From: Mytilus californianus
Lineage: Eukaryota > Mollusca > Bivalvia > Mytilida > Mytilidae
Direction: 5' to 3'
NCBI RefSeq assembly: GCF_021869535.1
Contig: NW_026262593.1
Location: 73,846,822 to 73,910,821, forward strand
DNA: 64,000 bases
Every line of letters starts with the position of its first letter. The stretch's first letter is position 1. The translations under genes and the position numbers were made by a program. The notes below the pieces were generated by a model. The model was not told the origin of the DNA, ran no database searches, and saw only the letters and a list, made by a program, of their open reading frames with translations. Shown in pieces: positions 34,572 through 47,760 of the stretch.

Positions 34572-36087
34572 CGTCTGAAATAAACATTTGGTTAATAGCG
34601 ATGATTTATACAAGGCTGTCTTTAATTTCAAAATATTCAATTAGTAGTAATTTTTCATCTATTTCTTATGTTGTTCTAAAAAGAATTAGATCAGAAATAT
34701 ATTTGTCAAAAACAATAGGTACTTACTGTCTCTCTGTATATGATGTTTTTTTATAAAACGAAAGAAATGCCAATAACAAACTGACACATTCACATCATAT
34801 CAAGTTTATTCGCCCTTTTTAATTGTTTAAGGCCAAACAAGATACTTAATTTATTAATGTGGTTAACATAAAATATTGTAATGAAAAGAGGAAACCTTGA
34901 TTTCTTTTCTATTTTTTTGTTGTTGTTGTTACAATACAACTTGTTTGGTAAGAAAATACAATCCAACATATTTCTTAATGTCTTACAGTTACACAATGTT
35001 AATTTTACCTACGTTATGGAAATAAAAAAAAACACTTGATAAATGTGTTGAGTTTGAACGCTTTGTAGATATTCCCTCATCATGAACGTTAAAACCCAAA
35101 TATTTCAAATCCAAGGATGAAAACATTCTTGGATACTTGACATATATTATTTATATTAATAAAGTGATAGAATTACCCAAGCAATTGTACGTGTATTGTC
35201 CCAACCACAATCATTCGATAAAAGGTAAACAAAACAACCAAAAATAGTCATTGTATCAAAAATATCCAGTGTATCGAATCAGAGAATTTTACTTTTAGAA
35301 TTTGTAAAAAAAATAATAACAAGACTTGATAAATTTCATGTGTCTGAAACGCTTATCTGGGTCAGGAACGCTCAATGCTGAATATTTGAAAGCTAAGTAT
35401 GTAATTTTGAGATAGATACTGCCTTGTCCTTTTTTTATGTGTGGCTGCTCTGTTAAAATTTTCTTCATACATGTACATTGTGTATTCATACTAAAATTTG
35501 TAATTCCTTAATATATTTTCACAATGGAGTATATACAACGAAGATTTACCAAGACAGACTCTTCCTTTACTTCTATTTTCATTCCTCACAAGTATCTGTA
35601 TTCCAATCGATTTAATTCATCCATTTAGACAATGAAGGGGTTTATTTATAAACAATTAAATGTGCTTTCTTTGAAAGATTGTAATTATTTTTGCTTAAAA
35701 CAACAACTTAAATAAACTAAAATGGCATGTAACAATATGTACGGAAATTATTAAAACATGTTGATTGAGGACGAAAGGAAATACAAACTTGAGAGTACCC
35801 AACTTGTTTAAAAATAGTCTCTGAATCATATAGATCATACTTCACAAGTTCGTTCTTAATAGTAGTGAAATACTCGATACTAGTATACATGTTGTTGCGG
35901 TAATAGAATTGTTCATAACTCCGAAATTGTCTTCTTATATTTTAATTGTATGAAATAAAAACAATTATAGCATAAGTTTGATTCCAATTCATATGTTATA
36001 ATGTATAATGGAGTCAATCAATAGTTGAAAATTGTGAAAGTACCAACGAGATGTTCAAACTCATAACTACTAGAAGGCGATATGTTT

Positions 36088-36146
36088 GATTGATTGTTGG
36101 TTGTATAACGTCTAGTGGCAATAATGTCATGCAAGTTCAGGTGGAG
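36088..36146 (-). repeat. R1 SINE-like 3'-end fragment
   Basis: tgattgattgttggttgtat plus aacgtctagtggcaat. An almost identical fragment at 53846-53905 shows it was present before the large duplication. Confidence 0.75.
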
Positions 36147-36567
36147 AATTGTTTCATTGGCAATCATACCTCATCTTATTTTTAGATTAAGCACTATATA
36201 TATATTATCTTATTTTAACTCCTATATATTTCTAGGAATAAGATTGGTTAAACGCAACCACTTTTAGACCATGTTTATTTCATATGTGGTTAATAGGCGG
36301 GGCTTTTTCAATTCACGGTTTGTAGTTTATTGAAAAACACGGTATTAATGAACAATCTTAAAAGTTTTAAATGACGTAGAAATTGATGATGAACGATTGA
36401 AAAAGAAATCACAAACATATTTAAAGTAACAAGTTGTTATTGTTGGCATTTGTTTTTGTATAGACCAATTGAAGAAAGTTCTTAATACTAAGTATTGAAG
36501 ACTTGATTACTTTGATAGGCAACTAGTTTAAATACCACATGTTTAGATAGTCGGTAAGATAAATTCG

Positions 36568-36672
36568 TTACACAGTGTGCTACTGACCTAATACGGTACA
36601 TATTTGGTCTCACCCAATATGGAATTTACTGACCCCATACATATCGTAATACGTCACTAGCACACTATGTAA
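36568..36672. mobile_element. 105-bp hairpin element
   Basis: Starts TTACACAGTGTGCTACTGAC and ends with the near inverse GTCACTAGCACACTATGTAA, with imperfect pairing (about 30-40 bases) towards the centre. A copy lies at 54312-54416. Size and terminal inversion fit a very short MITE. The position in both duplicates shows it predates the duplication. Confidence 0.65.
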
Positions 36673-37249
36673 TTAATAATATGCGCATCTTCTTATTTTT
36701 AGATTGAGCATTATATATCAAATGTACACATATTGTTATTTTTAAATACATAAAATGTATTTGTAATTGGCGATGAAAGATAGTTTACATTTGATTTTTT
36801 TTAGTTGACCTTGTTTTCTGATATTCGGGAGAAAACCCAATTTGAACAATGATTATTCCCACATTACTTATACATTTAAAATCCAATATTTATGTTAAGT
36901 AAACATTCTGTATAAATTAAGTCGCTACTCCAAACGTCTGTAATTAGAGACGTCCGGACTTTGACATCAATATACATTCTTTACGATCTAATATACTTAA
37001 AGTCCATTTGTAAAAAACGATGTAACGTTTCAGTCATTTTAAAATATATAAAACGTACAAAAGATGAGACTAATGTCAAATGTCGGGACGTTTCTATTAA
37101 GACGTTTCTGTTCTTCAAATGTCTATACTGACGTTTTCGAAATAACCCGAGTCTAAATTGATATATCAATTGAACATACTTAAGAAATGTGCAATGATCA
37201 AGAAACTCTGACACGGAAGCTATCAAACCAATAGTTCAAAGTGGTGAAG

Positions 37250-37660
37250 TTGAAATCATCACTTCGTTAATTTTTCGGACTCCATCACGAGTTGGTTGAC
37301 CGTTAAGGAACATCTGTTGACAACGGATAAGTTCCAATTGTCGTAACTACAATACCAGCCCCTTTCCCCGAATGTGACATACTGAATTAGACTTATTACC
37401 GGGTTTGTACTAACATGAGCAACACGACGAGTGCCACATGTAGAGCAGGATCTGCTTACCCTGCCGGAGCACCTGAGTTCATCCCAAGTTTTTGGTAGGG
37501 TTTGTGTTGGTAAGTCTTAGTTTTCTATGTTGTGTTTTGTGTACTTTTGTTTGTCTGTTGGTCTTTTTTCTTTTTTTCTTAGCCATGGTGTTGTCACCTT
37601 ATTTTCTACTCATGAGTTTGAATGTCCCTTTGGTATCTTTTGCCTGTCTCCACATGACAA
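37250..37660 (+). repeat. R3 retroelement 3'-end fragment
   Basis: Contains tcacgagttggttgaccgtt, gagcaggatctgcttaccct and gtttgtctgttggtcttttt. The coding part is reduced to a few traces. Open frames here (37492-37775) are in the element's 3' flank. Confidence 0.75.
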
Positions 37661-38134
37661 AAAACAAAACAATACAGTTCAGTTTACAATTGAAGAATCA
37701 TGTCTGGTAATTATTGAACTGCATATAAATCAAAATAAAGAAACAACAAACAAACAAAGTAAGAAATTTTATTAAGAAACAAACATAAATATGTGTCGTT
37801 AGGACACCACACAAGGGAACATATGTACTAAGTTTAAAGCTGATGTGACCATGAACAACCTTAAACCAAAATTGTATATACAGTTAACCTACAGTAAACA
37901 AAACTTTAACATATGACATTTCCGTGTTCTGTAACATCTGGGTCAAAACCTTAATTTTGCATATATATTTAAAGTTTACATTCATAACGAAAATGTGTAG
38001 TTTCAAGATAATGAAACAACCACCTTATACAAAAACTGTTACTTACCTCGGGACGAGAGGACTAACCGACGAACGGCTTCGGCCTTAAAAACCGGTAAAA
38101 ATATTGCTCCTCTGATTGATTAAAATTGAAGGTA

Positions 38135-38330
38135 AATTGGATTGCAATGGTTTTTAACGTGCAGAGAGCGTGGCTTCGGATTTATCGTCCTCATTCTGAC
38201 CGGACGTGGCATCGTACTTATACATTCAACACAGTCAATCGGACGCCCCAATAAGCCAAGGGTTTTAATTGCGGTCGGAAGAAGAGCTGTAATGACCATA
38301 GTTCTACTACCCAGTCATACATTTCGGGTT
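38135..38330 (-). repeat. R1 SINE-like copy, head half
   Basis: Reverse-oriented, from taacgtgcagagagcgtggc to ctacccagtcatac. It is duplicated at 55905-56125. Confidence 0.75.
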
Positions 38331-38817
38331 TGTACGTCTGAAGTCGTCCAACTGAAAGTTTCTCTCGTTCTTTAGAAATATCGCTTTAAAACCAATCAAT
38401 ATTATGGCATATGGAGTAACGCAGAACTAAATTGGCAACCGTATTGACCATCATACAATATGCAGAAGTAACAAGATACGTTCATTACTTTCTTATGGTC
38501 AAGTTGAAGTAACGGATGATATTATGAGGAAAACTTCAAACAGGAGCATATTTGGTCGTATTCACGCCAAACTTCGCTTACTGTAAACATTTCTACAACA
38601 ATGTTGCAAAACAACCGATCGGTCAATATGAAGTTGAGCGATGACAAAATGACGGATGTTGAACAAGACTGTGGAATTGCAAGGCAAACTTATAAATGTA
38701 ATGAAGATTACATATTTCAATGCAGAGAAGCGCTGTTTGGTAATATTGAGAAATAACACTCTTTGTGTGCAAACTTAAACTAATCTCGGAAGTTTTTTTG
38801 TAAAGATATAAACCTAC

Positions 38818-38902
38818 CTTTCTGTCTTTTGGATTTTGTATAAACATTCATTGCTTAATACGTAACTACAAATTTAATTGTAGAAAACAGTCGACGAGGA
38901 AG
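38818..38902 (-). other. 85-nt exon-like unit a
   Basis: Bounded by ctgtttcag (AG at 38903-38904) and donor AAAG/GTAGGTT. One of seven paralogous units (also 39656, 40372, 57216, 57952, 58683, 59639). All frames contain stops in at least some copies, so this is probably a UTR or non-coding RNA exon. Confidence 0.6.
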
Positions 38903-39655
38903 CTGAAACAGAAAAAAAAACTCGTCCAGATCATATCTCCTATTGATCGTTTATAACAAAGAGAACGAAAACAATTTATCGAAAGTGTAAATCACTTGTA
39001 TAAATACATGTTAAGGAAATTTAAACACAACGTTACTGAATCATCATTCGAAACGTCACGCCATTGTTTTATACATTATTTTCCTGGTAATCAAATGTTA
39101 CAGTCCAAAGGTTTTTTTTTTTCTTTTTGCACATATCAACGTTTTACGTTGAAAACGTTTCGTGGTAGTTCTTTTTTCCCCATTGAAACTCAATCCAATT
39201 ACGTCAATATAAAAATAAGGAGATTTGGTTTGATTGCCAATTAATCATCTATATGGCAAACACTTGAGCTATTATATTGTACTGTACGGTCTTCAAAAAT
39301 GAGCGCCACAAATAGCGTACAGTAAGCTAAAAAGGGCCTTGGTACGAAAAAATTTAAAACAATTCACAACACGAATTCTACTGCGTGACTGTTTCTGCAA
39401 CAAAGATAAAAACAATAGGTTACAAACGTCTCCTCAATATTATGGCCTGTCAGTTTGTACTTAGAATTTAAAGTTAAAGATGTGAATTTGAGCGATCAAA
39501 TTAAAATGGATGTTGAATCAGACTGTGGAATTGATAGACAAACTTCCAATGGAATTATGACTACACACTTTAATGTAGAGAAGCCTTGTTTTATAATTCA
39601 AACTCTTTATGTGCAAACTTAAAGTAGTCTGGGAAGTCAAAGATATAGACCTTAC

Positions 39656-39740
39656 CTTTCTGCCATTGGGATTCTGGATACAGAAACGTTGCTTAATACC
39701 TCACTACAACCTGAATTGTAGAAAGCAGTCGACAAGGAAC
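39656..39740 (-). other. 85-nt exon-like unit b
   Basis: Acceptor ctgtttcag and donor AAAG/GTAAGG. One frame is open throughout (STAFYNSGCSEVLSNVSVS). Copy e at 57952 keeps it, but copies a and d have a stop in it. Confidence 0.6.
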
Positions 39741-40371
39741 CTGAAACAGAAAAATAAACTAAATAATTTGTAAATCTTAAGTGTAAAACACTTGTATATA
39801 TACACTTTAAAGGAAACTGAAACAAAATTTTCTGAATCATCATTTGCAACCCCACTTCATTCTATTTTTATACATACATTTCGCGGTGGTCAGATGAATT
39901 TGTTTTTGCGTTAAGTACCTGATTGCCGATCCTTCTAGCGATACACCTAAGTGCAAACATTTGAGAGCTTAAAGGTCACTATTATAGGTGACCGTACAGT
40001 CTTCAGAAATTAGCAAAACCTATATCGTACAGTAAAAAAAGCTAAAAGGGACTCCGGTATGACAAAATATAAAACAAATTCAAAGTGGAAATTCTAATGC
40101 GTTTTTATAATTACAAACGTCTTCCCAATATTCTGACCACGCCAGTCTGCACTTAGACTTTCAAGTTAAGGTAGTTAATTTCAGAGATGAAATTCAGAGA
40201 GATGTTGAACCAGACTTTTAGAATTTCAGCCAAACTTATTATTATATATATGGAATGATGACTAGAAACTGTAATGTAGAGAAGCGCTGTTTGGTAAAAA
40301 TTACAATTTAAACTCTTTATATGCAAACTTAAACTAGTCTGAGAAGTTGTTCTGGATACATATAACCTCAC

Positions 40372-40457
40372 CTTTCTACAACTTTGGTCCAGGATACACA
40401 ATTGTTTCTTAATACCTCGCCATCTCTTGCATTATATTAAACAGTCGATTAAGGAAG
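40372..40457 (-). other. 86-nt exon-like unit c
   Basis: Acceptor tttatttcag and donor AAAG/GTGAGG. All three frames contain stops. Confidence 0.55.
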
Positions 40458-41261
40458 CTGAAATAAAGAGAGAAAAAATGTCCTGGTAAACGAAATGTTA
40501 AGTACCTGTTCAGATCATATCTGATATTGATTTTTATTAAAACAAAAAGATGAAGATATACTTATCAAAAGGGTAAACCCCTTTCAAATGCACTGTCAAG
40601 GAAATAGAAACATCCAATAGAATTGTTTATATATATAATTTCCCGGTGGTCAACTTTAAGTTCAATGATTGGGTTTAGGTCTTTCCACTTTTCGGGATTT
40701 GCCTGTTGATTTATTCTGATAATATATGAATAGTTTCAGAAAATGATATCATTTTATATATCGTGCGTAACATCATTACATTGACTGGATGCCGAGGATA
40801 TAAACATTTGAACTTTGGTACCATACTTCAATTAAAATTAATTTTGATATTTCAATAACAGTAGACCAATGCTTCCAATTACTAGCAGAATTTAACTTAA
40901 AATGTGGCCTACGCCTAGTAGGCAATGTTACATAAATGGCAAGAAGTTAATGCCCGGTTATTTTTTTTTATTGATTCTCAGTTGATAATATAAACTTACA
41001 TCATGTACATGAACGTTGTTTTCCGTCATTTTTTAATGTAAAGTACTGACAATTGATTGTTTATATGATATAATAATATTTTACAAGGAAGTTTGTAATG
41101 GCGTAGTGGGTTTAGTCGTTTTGGGAATTCAAATAATACAAAATTGTATGAAACATATGTCTATACTCAAGACACGCTTCAATTTATATAACTGTTATAA
41201 AAGATAACTGTAAATAACATGAAAGCTGTCGAATAAATAATTTCTGAATTTTTACTTTTAT

Positions 41262-41500
41262 CATTTTCATTAACTTGTACACCATATATAAACATGTCTT
41301 CTTCATCACCATGTTCATTACTTGTACACAATATATAAACATGTCTTTGATATCATCATTTTCATTAATTTGTACACAATATATAAACATGTCTTTGATA
41401 TCATCATTTTCATTAATTTGTACACAATATATAAACATGTCTTTTACATCATCATTTTAAGTAACGTGTACACAATATATAAATATGTCTTTTCAATTCA
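41262..41500 (+). repeat. 48-bp minisatellite, five copies
   Basis: The unit is ttaatttgtacacaatatat plus aaacatgtctttgatatcat plus cattttca. Read on the minus strand it is a 16-residue repeat near D-M-F-I-Y-C-V-Q-I-N-E-N-D-D-I-K without stops in the central copies. A second array of the same unit is at 46470-46660. Confidence 0.85.
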
Positions 41501-41718
41501 CATTTTGTCGGAATTATTCAGGTCCCGTTGTATAAATTTGTAGCTCATTTAACCGGCCTTTTCCTTATTCTTTTTTTTTATATAATCTTATTTAACTGTG
41601 TAAAATTCGGTTTTTTGGTTGATAGCGATGATTTGAAGAAGGTTTTTTTTATTTTCACAATTGATATCTATTTCTTTTGTCGTTCTTAAAAGAATTAAAT
41701 CAGAAATATATCTACTAT

Positions 41719-43712
41719 CACTACAAACCAGTAAAAGTCTGAAATGGCCTATATTTGTACTCGACTGTACTGGTTTTTACTCGACCAGTCTGAATTGGTC
41801 TGAAATTTACTTGATAATACTCGACTGTAGTCTGAACCATACTTAACAGTCTGAACTTGTACTCGACCAGTACTTAACCATTTTATTTTCGTCTGAACCA
41901 TGCTCGACCTAGTCTGAACCATGCTCGACCTAGTCTGAACCATACTCGACCTAGTCTGAACCATACTCGACCTAGTCTGAACCATACTAGACTAAGTCTT
42001 AACCAACCTAGACCTAATTTTTGTATCTATCTATTGTATTTCATCAATTTAGGAACTGTTTTAACAGCTATTTCCCCTGGCTAGAAATTTGAACAACAAT
42101 TTGAAATTTAAAATGTATTCAATATGGCATTGAAACCAAAATTTCACAATAAACATAATATAAATTCAACACCATATTTATCAGCACTTACATATATATA
42201 TCACCTTTAAAATAAAAATAAAACAAGCTGATCAAATAATCTCAAAACTGAATTGTTACTTATATTTTCAATGTTATTCAAATTTTTTTTTTAATGTATC
42301 AGATATATTTTATGGTTACTGGACAATTTTCACCATTTACTTAAGCCTTGTATAGATTTATGGTGTCAGTTGAGTTTAGTTAATAATGCTGTGAACATTT
42401 TTTTTTATTAAAATATATTTAAAATAGTATATAAAGCAACTTAATAAATTTTAAAAATCACCTTTGTTTTGTAAAACCAAGAATTTAATATAATCATGAT
42501 AATAGAACTTCCATAGCAATCCTTGATAACCATTTAAAAAAGGAAATGTGTTCCAAAGTTACAGAAAAAATTTATTTCAATTAAATTTAAATAACTTTTG
42601 TCAAAATTAAAGACATGGCATACAAGAAGCACTTTAATAAGGTTTAATTACCTAGTACATGTGTGTTTTACAGGTAAAAAAAAAGCCCTTTTTTTCTTAA
42701 ACTCGTGTATTACTTATCTAGTGAATTCAAAAGGCATTGTGATTTAAGTTTTACAGGGTGTTACAATTTTTAATGAATGTTAATTAGCAATTAATACTCT
42801 CTGACCAGGTGTGATCTTTTTAATGAGTTTGCCCCAAGCAGGAGGTATTTCTTTATACTTTACCACTAATCAGAAGAAAAATTTTATCTATTTCTTTATT
42901 TTTTTTTATCCCTTTTTGATATATAATATATCCCAATTATAATAAGAATAGATATATTTCTAATATAAGGTTAAACAATTTCAGTGATTTTGTGGCTGTT
43001 GTTACCTCATTAAAAAGATAATTATATCACTATTGTATGTAACCATGAAACCTATATAGTTTTTCTTTAGGAATTTAGGAAAATTAAGTTTAAAAAAAAC
43101 AAAAAAAACATGCTAAACAAGAAGCACCTTTATAAGGTTTTATTACCCTCAGTAAAGGTGTGGTTTTTAGTTAGAAGAAAATCTTTTTTTTAACAAAACT
43201 CTAAAACTTTAAAATTAATATAACTAAATTATTATATAAGATAATTCAATTTAACTATCTCTATTTGATAAATCTGAGAATCATGTAAGGATGTAAAAAT
43301 ATGTTTATATATATATATATATCTTTATTTTATTGGGGCTGTTGTCATGTCAGAAAAAAAGAAATTAATTTTAACAGCTAAAATTAATAAAAAGTATAGG
43401 TTTTTTGGTCAAGTATGGTTCAGACTGGTCGAGTATTGTTCAGACCTTTGGTCGAGTACGGTTTAGACTGAAAAAATTGGTAAAGTACAGGTCGAGAATG
43501 GGTTAAGACTGTTTCAGACTGGTTGAGTAATAGTTCAGACTATTTTCACTGGCAAAGATAAGGGTCAAGTACAAATCAGTACGGTCGAGTAAGGTTAAGA
43601 CTGGGGTCGAGTAATGTTGAGTAAAATTCAGACCAATTCAAACAGGTCGAGTAAAAATCAGTACAGTCGAGTACAGATATAGGCCATTTCAGACTTTTAC
43701 TGGTTTGTAGTG
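41719..43712. mobile_element. 2.0-kb CACTA-type foldback element
   Basis: The ends are inverted: left CACTACAAACCAGTAAAAGT then ctgaaatggcctata. The right end, reverse-complemented, has the same first 35 bases. Arms of about 300 bases are made of cgagta, cagtctgaa and gaccatactcgac-like words. Flanks TAT and TGT fit a 3-bp target duplication with one change, judged against the empty paralogous sites near 34700, 46985 and 51915. The interior (42080-43380) is AT-rich and non-coding, with a direct repeat of acaagaagcac, ttataaggtttaatta-type text at 42625 and 43120. No transposase is encoded. Confidence 0.8.
41889..41998 (-). repeat. 21-bp minisatellite in the element arm
   Basis: About five copies of gtctgaaccatactcgacct plus one base, within the left arm of the CACTA-type element. 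The MVQTRSS frame is a product of the repeat. Confidence 0.9.
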
Positions 43713-44184
43713 TGTATTGAAAAAAAACAACGAGTACTTACGGTCTCTCTGTATATGACCCTTTATTACCTAGCGAAATGTAAATAACAAACAAACACTT
43801 TCATACCATCTGTATTCTATTCGCCATTTTAAAGTTTTTGAGGCCAAACAAAATATTTAGTTCATTAATGTGGTTAACATCAAATTATGAAATGAAAAAA
43901 AGCAAACTTGATTTTTCTACTCTGTTTTCGTTTTTATACAACTCCTTTATAAGGAAAACAATCCAAATATTTCTAATGTCTCACAATTTCCTCATGTTTT
44001 AAGCATCTATCTACGTAATCAAAATAAGAAACAACATTTTATATATGTGCTGCTTTTTTTGTTGATATTCTTTTATCATGAATGTTTAACTCAAATATGT
44101 CAAAGCCAAGGATGAAAAGATATATACTTGAGAAGCTTATGGATGTCACTTAGGGCTGCTAATCAAAGTTTTCTTACGACTAGA

Positions 44185-45130
44185 CATGTCTTTAGACAAT
44201 CTTAATAAAATTGAGAATGGAAATGGGGAATGTGTCAGAGACAACAACCCGACCATAGAGCAGACAACAGCCGAAGACCACCAATGGGTCCTCAATGCAG
44301 CGAGAAACTCCCGCACCCGGAGGCGTCTTTCAGCTGGCCCCTAAACAAATATGTATACTAGTTCAGTGATAATGGACGTCATACTAAACTCCAAATTATA
44401 CACAAGAAACTAAAATTAAAAATGATACAAAACTAGCAAAGGCCAGAGGCTCCTGACTTGGGACAGGGGCAAAAATGCGGCGGGGTTAAACATGTTATTT
44501 GAGATCTGAACCCAACCCCTATACCTCTTGCCAATGTAGAAAAAACAAACGTACAACAGTACGCACAGTAAAACTCAGTTTAAGAGAAGTCCGAGTCCGA
44601 TGTCAGAATAGGAAACAAAAGAAAATAAACAAAATGACAATAATACATAAATAACAACAGACTACTAGCAGTTACTGACATGCCAGCTCCAGACCTCAAT
44701 TAAACTGATTGAAAGATTATGTCTTCATCATATGAATATCAAGCACAATCCCTCCTGTTAGGGGTTTAGTATTATACCGTCATAAAATATATGAGAAGAA
44801 CATAACCCGTGTCATGCTAACAACTGGTTTTAGAATAAATATGTTTAATTCCGATGCAAAGACCCTATAAGTGAATCAATATTAAAGCCAAAATACGCAA
44901 TTTTTAATGACCTGACAACAGTATCGTAACTATATCCCTTCTTAATAAGTCTGTTCAAAGGTTTTGTTAGCTTTTGAGGTGAATACCCACATTTTTGTGC
45001 TTTGTAAAGAATATTACCATCAAAGATTGGATGTGAAATACCCAAACGTATAAGATGTCTGCATGTTGAGTTATATTTACGAATGATGTCCTTATACCGA
45101 TGATAACATTTAGTAAATGTTTTAGCACAT
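44185..45130 (-). mobile_element. retroelement 3' end, common mussel family
   Basis: Contains gagacaacaacccgaccata-like and tgacttgggacaggggcaaa words in the order of an abundant Mytilus element, plus a coding remnant at 44845-45045. On the minus strand the element would run from about 45130 (coding) down to 44185 (3' end). Confidence 0.7.
44845..45126 (-). pseudogene. retroelement coding remnant, C terminus
   Basis: Reads from an open start at about 45126 (KCYHRYKDIIRKYNSTCRH) through YKAQKCGYSPQKLTKPLNR, then KGYSYDTVVRSLKIAYFGF, and stops after SLHRN. This is the C-terminal end of a retroelement protein that I recall as recurrent in mussels. I cannot assign the class. No catalytic motif lies in this piece. 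Confidence 0.5.
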
Positions 45131-46469
45131 ATATGGTTTCAGAACGGTTTATAAACCATGTCTGACTCTATGATAAGGTTGACAATTCCTACGTTCAGGT
45201 CATATTTTTAAAATCATGTTCCCTCATGTAATGCAATGAACAGAAATCTTCATTATCACCTAAATAAAGTGATGACATATCTCAGGCAACGATAAGTTTA
45301 GAAATATATTTATATGTCATACCACCACCCCTCAATAAAAAGAAAACAGACCCAAAAATAATTATTGTACCAAATTATAGAACTTAACTTTTGAAATTGG
45401 TAAATTTGAGTTAGATACTGGTTTGTCTTTTTATAGCTACTCTGTTACGGTCTCTTACATACATGTATACATTCTATAATTTCAATTCCCTTAGTGTATG
45501 TCTCCAATGGTATACATACAAAGAAAACTAACCAAGACACACTATTATTCTACTTCTATTTTCATTTACTCATAACTATCGATATTCCAATTGATTTAAT
45601 TCATCCCATTGGACAATGTTTATATATGAACAATTCTCTCTGAAAACTGGCATGAAAATGATCTGCAGTTAACACAGTACTTATAATATGATGTATTTAT
45701 TTTTGCTAGAAATGACATCTTAAATAAACTAAATAAAAATCGCAATGGCCTGAAACAAGATGTACGGACATTTTTAAAACATATTGATGGAGGGCGAAAG
45801 GAAATACAAACTTGAGAGTACTTATACTTGTTTGAAATTAGTCGCTGAGTCATATAGACCGTACTTCACAAATTCGTTCTTAATAGTGTAAAATATTTTA
45901 TAACTCGTTATACCTCTTAAATATTTAGATACATTATTTCCCAAAACTTTCTGTTAAACTCTTATATCTCCAAATCAAGCATACCGGCTAAGTTTTGTTT
46001 GTTGATAAATAGTATGCATTGTGTTGAACATCATGACTAGTTTCAGAAGATGTTATCATATTCTTTAGACGTGACTAACATCATTAAATTGACTGAGTGT
46101 CAATGATATAAATATTTGAACCTCGGTAACATACTTCAATTAAAATTAATTTTATATTTCAAAGAACAATTAAGATAGATAATTTCCAATGCTTCTACTG
46201 CAGAATTTAATCGAGAAACTATCCTACAACCAGTAGTCAATGTTACAGTATTGGCAAGAAGTGGTTGCCCGATTATTCTTTTTTATTGATTCGTGTGTAA
46301 TGGTGTATTGGGTTTAGTCGTGTCGGAATTCAAATCATGTAAAATTGTATGAAACCTATGCCTTTGGTTACGACACGCTTCAAATTATACAACTGTTCTA
46401 AAAGATAACTGTAAATGATACAAATGATACAAAAGCTGTCGAATAAATAATTTCTGAGTTTTTACCATA

Positions 46470-46660
46470 ATGATTATCATTTTCATTAATTTGTACACAA
46501 TATATAAACATGTCTTTTACGTCACCATATTCATTACCTTGTACACAATATATAAACATGTCTTTCACATCATCATTTTCATTAACTTGTACACAATATA
46601 TACACATGTCTTCTACATCACTATTTTCATTAACTTGTACACAATATATAAACATGTGGT
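46470..46660 (+). repeat. 48-bp minisatellite, second locus
   Basis: Four copies of the unit found at 41262-41500, at the equivalent point of the paralogous unit (46 bases after gctgtcgaataaat). The 16-residue minus-strand frame is again open. It ends in a small R2 fragment, atgtggtatgagtgccaacg. Confidence 0.85.
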
Positions 46661-47284
46661 ATGAGTGCCAACGTGACAACTCTCCATCAATTCAATCCAC
46701 ATTTCGTCGGAATTTCTCGGGTGCTGTTGTATAAATTTTAAGCTCATTTAACCTGCCTCTTTCGTATTCTTTTTTTCCATAATATCACTTAACTGTGTGA
46801 AATTAACGTTTTGTTTAATAGTGATCATTTAAAGAAAGGATTTTTTTTTTGATTTTTCATAATTTACATCTATTTCTTACGTCGTTCATTAGGGACTTTT
46901 CGTTTAGAATTTTCCTCGGAGTTCGGTATTTTTGTTATTTTACTTCTTAAAAGAATTAAATCAGAACTATATTTACTATATTGAAAAGAAACAACGAGTG
47001 TCGAGGATATAATTATTTGAACCTCGGTTACATACTTTAGTTAAAATTAATTTTGATATTTCAAATAATAATTGAGTAAGATGATTTCCAAATATCTTGC
47101 AGAATGTAGTCAATGTGACAATAATGACAAGAAGTTGTTTCTCGTTTTGTTTTTAATTTTTTTTTTTATTGATTCTCAGTTGATTATATAAGTCTAAGTG
47201 TACGTTGTATTCCTTCATGTTTAAAAATAAACTACTGACAACGGAAAGTTACTATGATGTTCTAAAATAATACAAAGAAGTAGT

Positions 47285-47760
47285 CGAAAATAAACACATC
47301 GTAGATACCTGGATTGAAATGTTGTTAGCCAGACGCACTTTTCGTCTATAAAAGACTCATTAGTGACGCTCAAATCGAAAAAGTTAAAAAAGCCAAATGA
47401 AGTACGAAGTTGAAGAGCATTGAGGACCCAAAATTCTTAAAAGTTTTGCCAAATACAGCTAGGGTAATCTATTTCTGGTGTAGAAAATCCTTAGTATTTC
47501 GAAAAATTCAAAGTTTTGTAAACCTTTAATTTATAGTTATGACCATATCAATGAATAATACATGTCAACACAGAAGTGCTGACTACTAGGCTGGTGATAC
47601 CCTCGGGGAGAAAAACTCCCCCCCAGGAGTGGCATCTACCAAATAGTTGTAAATAAACTCATCGTAGATACCAGCATTGAAATGTTGTACGCCAGACCCA
47701 TCAGCCAGACTCGCGCTTCAAAAAAAAAGACCCATCAGTGCACATCTGGTACAGTATAGT
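47285..47760 (+). repeat. bivalve repeat with direct terminal repeats
   Basis: acacatcgtagatacctgga plus ttgaaatgttgttagccaga at 47297 recurs as ctcatcgtagataccagcat plus ttgaaatgttgtacgccaga at 47657, about 360 bases apart. Between them lie gaagttgaagagcattgagg and ggctggtgataccctcgggg, hallmarks of a common bivalve tandem-monomer repeat. Confidence 0.7.

Larger units (their letters stand above)
33100..40700. repeat. large segmental duplication, copy 1
   Basis: Matches 49500-59000 in direct orientation over most of its length, with long near-identical runs such as 36280-36740 against 54030-54480 and 37380-37990 against 55110-55750. Differences include the insertions at 51466-51810 and 56308-56920 present only in copy 2, and extra sequence at about 38490-38640 only in copy 1. 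Confidence 0.85.
38540..40700. repeat. tandem triplication of a ~700-bp unit
   Basis: Units at about 38540-39260, 39290-39960 and 39960-40680 share gtagagaagc, caaacttaaactagtctg, the exon-like unit, and a decayed R2 block (gtgaccgtacagtcttcag near 39990, tgtacggtcttcaaaaatga near 39283). The array recurs at 57000-60010 with four units. Confidence 0.75.

Noticed and set aside
41749..41985. MVQTRSS repeat protein
   Set aside because: It is the translation of the 21-bp minisatellite in the arm of the CACTA-type element.
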